Source: Deltaproteobacteria bacterium (GTDB taxonomy: Bacteria; Myxococcota_A; Polyangia; Haliangiales; Haliangiaceae). From it: a stretch of DNA of 64,000 nt. Numbering within the stretch: the stretch's first letter is position 1; each line of letters starts with the position of its first letter. This document shows positions 59,440 through 64,000 of the stretch, one piece after another. Position numbers and translations under genes: made by a program. The DNA lies in contig JAIOQA010000355.1 of the NCBI GenBank assembly GCA_021413675.1, positions 26,990 to 90,989 of the forward strand. Direction: 5' to 3'. The notes beneath the pieces are model-generated. The model saw nothing but the letters and a program-made list of their open reading frames with translations, searched no databases and was not told the origin of the DNA.

Positions 59440-61566
59440 ATGTCCTCGATGGATCCCGCGACCGCGCTCGCCGCGCTCGCTGCTCGCGCCGGTGTCGACA
59501 CCTCGTACTTCGGCTGGGATGGCCAGCCGGTCCACGCCCGCCCCGACGCGCTCTGCGCCGTGCTCCGCGCCTTCGGGCACGATGTCCGGGATCCGGACGA
59601 TGCGCCCCGCGCCCTCGCCGCCGCCGAGCGCGCCCACTGGGCCGAGCTGGCGCCGCCGGTCGCGGTCGCCTGGGACGGCGCCGAGCTGGCGCTGGCGCTG
59701 CGCGTGCCCGCCGAGCGCGACGACGCCTGGTCGCTCGAGCTGGTGCTCGAGTCGGGCGCGCGCCACGCCGCCGCCGGGCGGCTGTTCGAGCTCGAGGCCA
59801 GCGACCACGCGTGGCCCGAGGCGCTCGGCGGCCAGGTCCACTGCGTGCGCCACGCGCGCATCGCGGTCGGCGAGCTGGGCTACCACACGCTCGCGTGGCG
59901 GGTCGGCGAGGCGTCCGGCCGCACCCACGTGATCGCCGCGCCCACGGTCGCGTACGGCGCGCCCGGCACCGGCGAGCCGCGCTGGGGCGCGTTCGCCCCG
60001 CTGTACGCCGCGCGGACCCCGGGCTCGGGCGGCGCCGGCGATCTCGCGACCCTCGCGGCCTTGCGCCGGCTGGTCGCCGATCGCGGCGGCCACTACCTCG
60101 CGACCCTGCCGCTGCTCGCGGCGTTCCTCGACGAGCCCTGCCAGGCGAGCCCGTACTCGCCGGCGTCGCGGCTCGGATGGAACGAGCTCTACCTCGCGCT
60201 CGCCGACGACACGACCGCGTGGCGCGCGGCCGCCGCCGAGCGCGCGGCGCGCTTCCGCGAGCCGCTGGTCGACTACCGCCGGCAGTACGCGTGGCGGCGC
60301 GCGGCGATCGATGAAGAAGCGGCGCGCGCGTGGGGCGATCCGGTGACCGCGGCGGCGATGCGGGCGTTCGCGGCCCGGGGCCCGGTCCTCGACTACGCGA
60401 TGTTCCGCGCGCTCGGCGAGGCCCAGCGCGCGCCGTGGTCGGCGTGGCCCGCGTCGATCCGCGATGGCGCGCCGGTCGCGACCGACATCGATCACCTGCC
60501 CGCGCTGCCCGGGCTCGATCCCGCGCGCGTCCGCACCCACGTGTTCGCGCAGTGGGCGATGGATCGCCAGCTGACCGCGCAGCAGGATCCGCGCTGCGGC
60601 CTGTACCTCGACCTGCCGGTCGGCGTGGGCTGCGATGCCTACGAGGTCTGGCGCCACCGCGATCTGTTCGCGCTCGAGGCCGCCGCCGGTGCGCCGCCCG
60701 ACGCGCTGTTCCTCGGCGGCCAGGACTGGGGCCTGCCGCCGCTGCGCCCCGCGGCGAGCCGCGCCACCGGCCACGCCTACCTCGCCGCGTGCGTGCGCCA
60801 CCACATGGCCCACGCCAGCATGCTGCGCGTCGATCACGTCATGGGCCTGTGGCGGCTGTACTGCGTGCCGCGCGGATTCGGCGCGCGCGATGGCGTCTAC
60901 GTGCGCTACCCGGCCGACGAGCTGTGCGCGATCTTGACCCTCGAGTCGCACCGCCACCAGTGCGCGGTCGCCGGCGAGGATCTCGGGACCGTGCCCGATC
61001 ACGTGCGGCCGGCGATGGCGCGCCACGGCTTCTTCCGGCTGCACGTCGGGCAGTTCGCGATGCCGGCTGCGGACGGCGACGCACCGGGCATCGCGGTCGC
61101 CGAGGCGGTCGCGAGCCTGAACACCCACGACACCGCGACCTTCGGCGGCTGGTGGCGCGGCACGGATGTCGACGATCGCCAGGCGCTCGGCCTCATCGAC
61201 GACGCCAAGGCCGCGGCCGAGCACGCCGAGCGCCTGGTCAGCCGCGCGGCGCTGCTGGCGTACGTCGACGCGGCCGGGCTCGCGCCGCCCGAGCTCGCCG
61301 ACGCGCAGCGCGCGATGCACGGCGCGATGGTCGACCTCGCGCGCGGCCCGGCGGAGGTCGTGCTGGTCACGCTCGAGGATCTCTGGCTCGAGCCCGCGCC
61401 GCAGAACGTGCCAGGGACGTCCGAGGAGCGTCCCAACTGGCGGCGCCCGCTGGCCCGCGGCCTCGACGCGCTGGGCGCCGATCCCGACGCGCCGGGCGCG
61501 GGCGATCCGGCGGTGCTGGCCGCGCTCGACGCGGTCGCCGCCGCGCGTGCCCCGATCGATCGCTAG
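59440..61566 (+). CDS. malQ: 4-alpha-glucanotransferase (amylomaltase, GH77)
   Basis: This 708-residue enzyme transfers alpha-1,4-glucan segments between chains. GH77 motifs are intact: SPYSPASRLGWNELYLAL, YLDLPVGVGCDAYEVW, LRVDHVMGLWRLY (nucleophile Asp), GEDLGTVP (acid/base Glu) and LNTHDTATFGGWW. The N-terminal 130 residues form an extra domain as in E. coli MalQ. The ATG at 59440 follows a TATGGT box. No other glycogen or maltose gene is in view. Confidence 0.95.
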   Translation: MSSMDPATALAALAARAGVDTSYFGWDGQPVHARPDALCAVLRAFGHDVRDPDDAPRALAAAERAHWAELAPPVAVAWDGAELALALRVPAERDDAWSLELVLESGARHAAAGRLFELEASDHAWPEALGGQVHCVRHARIAVGELGYHTLAWRVGEASGRTHVIAAPTVAYGAPGTGEPRWGAFAPLYAARTPGSGGAGDLATLAALRRLVADRGGHYLATLPLLAAFLDEPCQASPYSPASRLGWNELYLALADDTTAWRAAAAERAARFREPLVDYRRQYAWRRAAIDEEAARAWGDPVTAAAMRAFAARGPVLDYAMFRALGEAQRAPWSAWPASIRDGAPVATDIDHLPALPGLDPARVRTHVFAQWAMDRQLTAQQDPRCGLYLDLPVGVGCDAYEVWRHRDLFALEAAAGAPPDALFLGGQDWGLPPLRPAASRATGHAYLAACVRHHMAHASMLRVDHVMGLWRLYCVPRGFGARDGVYVRYPADELCAILTLESHRHQCAVAGEDLGTVPDHVRPAMARHGFFRLHVGQFAMPAADGDAPGIAVAEAVASLNTHDTATFGGWWRGTDVDDRQALGLIDDAKAAAEHAERLVSRAALLAYVDAAGLAPPELADAQRAMHGAMVDLARGPAEVVLVTLEDLWLEPAPQNVPGTSEERPNWRRPLARGLDALGADPDAPGAGDPAVLAALDAVAAARAPIDR

Positions 61567-61609
61567 ATCGCGCGAGATCGGCGATGCTCCTGGGATGGGA
61601 GCTCACGCA

Positions 61610-62470
61610 ATGCGTTTCGGAATGGCGTGTGTCGGTGTCCTGGTCGCTGGCGCGGTCGCGCGCGCCGACGATGCCAAGGCGCGCACGGCGGAGATGACCA
61701 ACCTCATGGAGTCGGTCGCCGAGGACGGCACCGCGAGCGAGGGCATCAAGCCGCCGCGCCTCGCGTTCCTGGTCGAGAGCGTGCTCGTCGACCCCGAGTC
61801 GTACGCCGAGCCCCAGGGCGCGACCGGTCACATGTCTCCGAAGAAGACCGTGGTCGCGCTGTCCGCCGACAAGAAGGTCGCGTGGATCGCGAGCGACCTG
61901 GACGAGTACCAGTACTGCGGCGACGACAGCTGCTTCCGCGACAAGCCCTTCGGCACGCTGCACGCGACGATGCTGGTCGAGCTGACGACGCCGATCCACC
62001 CGGTCGCGATCCACATCGCGATGCCGATGACCGGCAAGGCCCAGGCGAAGGCGGTCGAGCTCGGCGGCGCCATGTCGGCGCTGCCCGTCGAGGTCGAGGA
62101 CGGCGCGACCGATGCGGTCGAGCTGTTCAAGCAGACCCTCGCCGATCCCACGGCGATGGTCGCGTCGGTGTCGACCCGCAAGGACGTCGTGCTCTACGGC
62201 TCGAGCGCGGGCGAGCGCTGGGTCGGCGGCGCGGCGGTCAAGGCCCAGCTCAAGAAGTGGGGCCTCGGCATGACGCTCCTCGACGGCGTCCAGGCCGGAG
62301 TCACGACCGGTGGCGGCGTGGCCTGGGTCGCGGCCAACGTCAGCGCTCGCGCGATCAAGCGGCCCAAGGACAAGGCGATGCCGTACCGCGTGCTGTTCCT
62401 GTACGAGAAGGTCGGCAGCGCCTGGCAGCTGGTGCAGGCGCACTTCTCGTACCCCGTGCTCGGGCAGTAG
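61610..62470 (+). CDS. Exported protein, possibly SnoaL-like C-terminal domain
   Basis: This 286-residue protein has a signal peptide (MRFGMACVGVLVAGAVARA). The second half may be a small alpha-beta cone: VVLYGSSAGERWVGGAAVKA, then GVAWVAANVSARAI and YRVLFLYEKVGSAWQLVQAH, which resemble SnoaL/NTF2-like strands. The ATG at 61610 is preceded by GGGAG; 61595 is an alternative start. The function is unknown. Confidence 0.6.
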   Translation: MRFGMACVGVLVAGAVARADDAKARTAEMTNLMESVAEDGTASEGIKPPRLAFLVESVLVDPESYAEPQGATGHMSPKKTVVALSADKKVAWIASDLDEYQYCGDDSCFRDKPFGTLHATMLVELTTPIHPVAIHIAMPMTGKAQAKAVELGGAMSALPVEVEDGATDAVELFKQTLADPTAMVASVSTRKDVVLYGSSAGERWVGGAAVKAQLKKWGLGMTLLDGVQAGVTTGGGVAWVAANVSARAIKRPKDKAMPYRVLFLYEKVGSAWQLVQAHFSYPVLGQ

Positions 62471-62574
62471 CCGCGACCGGTCTGCGCAGGATCTCCACGA
62501 TCGCTCGACCTGACCTCCACGCCTGATCCGCCGGCGGTGCGCACGCCGGTGGTTGAACAGGGCAGGAGGTCACG

Positions 62575-63093
62575 ATGTCCCTGGTCCCTGCTCCGATCCC
62601 CGCGCGCCTCGGCGCCGCCGCGCTGGCGCTGACCGCGGTCACCCCGGTCGCCCTCGGCGGGCTGCTCGCGCTGCGCACCGGTCACCTCGCGCCGCTGGGC
62701 GCGGTCCCCGCGGTCGTGTTCGGCACGCTCGCCGCGACCTCGCCGGCGCTCTACATCGCCAGCGCCGCGGTCGGCACCGCGCCGCCCTTGCCGCTGGTCG
62801 CGCGCGCGTTCGCGACCGCCCTCGGCGCGTTCGGCGTCGCGCTCGCCGGGCTGATCCTGCCCGCCGCGTTCCTGGCGCTGTCGTCGGTCGAGCCGCGGAC
62901 CGCGATGATCGTGGCGTCGGGCGCGGTCGGCGCCGCGGCGCTGCTCGGCTTGCGCCGGCTGGCCATCGAGCTCGCACCGGACCCCCTCACGCCGCGCATC
63001 GGCGGCAGCGTGGTGTTCCTGATCTGGACCGCGGCCACGCTCGGCATCGCGGCCCGCCTGTGGCTCGACTTCGCGGTCGAGGTGCTGGCGTGA
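62575..63093 (+). CDS. Membrane protein, first of a three-gene unit
   Basis: This 172-residue protein has about five TM helices rich in Ala/Gly/Leu. GGAGG lies about 7 bases before the ATG, one of the clearest Shine-Dalgarno sites here. The GTGA overlap links it to the next gene. No family recognised. Confidence 0.65.
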   Translation: MSLVPAPIPARLGAAALALTAVTPVALGGLLALRTGHLAPLGAVPAVVFGTLAATSPALYIASAAVGTAPPLPLVARAFATALGAFGVALAGLILPAAFLALSSVEPRTAMIVASGAVGAAALLGLRRLAIELAPDPLTPRIGGSVVFLIWTAATLGIAARLWLDFAVEVLA

Positions 63094-63824
63094 GCGCCGC
63101 GGTCGAGGCCCGCGGCCTGGTGCTGCTCGAGCAGCTGCTGCGCGATCGCGGGGCGATCCGCGCGCGCATCGCGGCGGGGCGCGATCTCGCGGCGCTGACC
63201 CGCGTGATGGTCGCGACGATCGCGATCGCGATGGCGGTCGTCGGCGCGGCGCTGGGCAGCTATCGCGGCGGCGTGCAGATCGCGTACGCGGCGATCAAGC
63301 TGCCGCTGGTGCTGCTCGGCACCGCCGCGCTGTCGGCGCCGGCGCTGACCGCGATCGGCGCGGCCCTCGGGCGGCGCGCGCGGCTGTCCGCGGATCTGGC
63401 GCTGGTGATCACGGCGCTGGCGTTCGGCGCGCTGGTGCTGGTGGCGTGCGTGCCGCTGCTCATGCTCGGGCGCGCGCTCGAGCTGCCGTACCACCGGATG
63501 ATCCTCGCGACCGTCGCGATCTTCGGGCTCGCCGGCGTCGCGAGCCTGCGGGTGGTCGTCACCGCGCTGGCCCGGGAGGCCGCGCCGGGCTGCACCAGCG
63601 CGGTCGCCGGGCTGTGCATCGTGTTCGCGCTGGTCGGCGGGCAGCTCGCCTGGGCGCTGCGACCGTATCTGGTGCGGCCGCGCGCCACCGATGTCGTGTT
63701 CGTGCACGAGGTCGAGGGCAGCCTGTTCGACGCGATCGGCGGGGCGCTGCGCTCGGCGCAGGGCATCTACACGCGCGATCGGGCCCCGCTGCCCGACGTC
63801 GACGCGCGCGAGGTCGAGCCGTGA
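63090..63824 (+). CDS. Membrane protein, second of a three-gene unit
   Basis: This 244-residue protein has a soluble N-terminus (VLLEQLLRDRGAIRARIAAG), then about five to six TM helices and a soluble C-terminus with Glu/Asp residues. It overlaps both neighbours by GTGA. No known domain. The set may form a membrane complex. Confidence 0.6.
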   Translation: MSAAVEARGLVLLEQLLRDRGAIRARIAAGRDLAALTRVMVATIAIAMAVVGAALGSYRGGVQIAYAAIKLPLVLLGTAALSAPALTAIGAALGRRARLSADLALVITALAFGALVLVACVPLLMLGRALELPYHRMILATVAIFGLAGVASLRVVVTALAREAAPGCTSAVAGLCIVFALVGGQLAWALRPYLVRPRATDVVFVHEVEGSLFDAIGGALRSAQGIYTRDRAPLPDVDAREVEP

Positions 63825-64000
63825 CCCTCGGTGCGATCGGCCTGGGCTACCTCGCGCTCGGCGCCGTGATCGCGATCGCCGCGCTCGTCGCCGGGCGCGC
63901 GCGGGCGAGCGACCTGCCGTTCCTGATCGTGCTGTGGCCGATCGCCGCGCCGCTGGTGATCGCCACGCGCCCGCCGGACCACGAGCCGCTTGCCGCGGAA
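63821..64000 (+). CDS. Membrane protein, partial at the window edge
   Basis: The first 60 codons read MTLGAIGLGYLALGAVIAIA, then AGRARASDLPFLIVLWPIAA and further residues before the window ends. Two TM helices are visible. The GTG overlaps the previous stop. It is the third gene of the unit and continues beyond the sequence. Confidence 0.6.
   Translation, partial: MTLGAIGLGYLALGAVIAIAALVAGRARASDLPFLIVLWPIAAPLVIATRPPDHEPLAAE

Overview
The window is very GC-rich (about 70% or more by eye), densely coded and has genes on both strands. It looks like a chromosomal segment of a Gram-negative deltaproteobacterial lineage, most likely Myxococcota (Kofleriaceae/Haliangium-like). That placement is inference. 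It rests on base composition, the many lipoproteins with lipoboxes, secreted proteins with a C-terminal domain like AgmX/TonB_C, multi-PAS hybrid kinases, a eukaryotic-type NADP isocitrate dehydrogenase and a split nuo locus. I saw no rRNA, tRNA, CRISPR array, prophage or classical IS element. The only mobile-type gene is a lone IS200/REP-type HUH transposase near 34.0-34.8 kb.

Layout. 0-5 kb: a Cys-rich lipoprotein, rlmN, another lipoprotein, and two paralogous DUF2500-like membrane proteins, of which the first is split by a frame change. 4.7-14.1 kb: central carbon metabolism, with sucC-sucD-ndk and mdh on the minus strand and icd divergent from sucC. A 1046-residue PAS/GAF hybrid kinase followed by two paralogous membrane proteins lies between icd and mdh. 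14.2-22.7 kb: a DUF1232-like protein, a 14-TM exporter, small lipoproteins (including a tandem pair), an HNH nuclease, a DUF1338 dioxygenase and a PilZ protein. 22.8-33.7 kb: an Mpl murein-peptide ligase fused to an ArsN2-like acetyltransferase; VWA, patatin and lipoprotein genes; a HEAT-like protein; an overlapping suhB-M24 peptidase-mobA unit; and dusB followed by a Fis-type regulator.

34-41.7 kb: the HUH transposase, an atypical lipoprotein thiol peroxidase, and a five-gene overlapping minus-strand operon (PlsC-like acyltransferase, DppC, DppA, DppB, MFS) that has no ATPase. 41.8-50.4 kb: nuoEFJKLMN behind a textbook sigma70-type promoter and ended by a strong hairpin; nuoABCDGHI are not in the window. 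50.4-52.6 kb: a LytS-type kinase and LytTR regulator followed, on the same strand, by a 60-residue orphan RiPP-like precursor peptide. This is the most intriguing candidate system here. 52.7-64 kb: YARHG and CapA-like lipoproteins, an unrecognised two-gene exported pair, an AraC/GyrI-type regulator, malQ, and a membrane-protein operon running off the edge.

Two features recur. Genes in operons almost always overlap by ATGA, GTGA or TGATG, implying translational coupling. At the first gene of many transcription units a TANNNT -10-like hexamer sits only 6-9 bases before the start codon, often with a TTGNCN-like box 17-18 bases further up. This suggests widespread leaderless or near-leaderless transcription, and it was used to choose several start codons.
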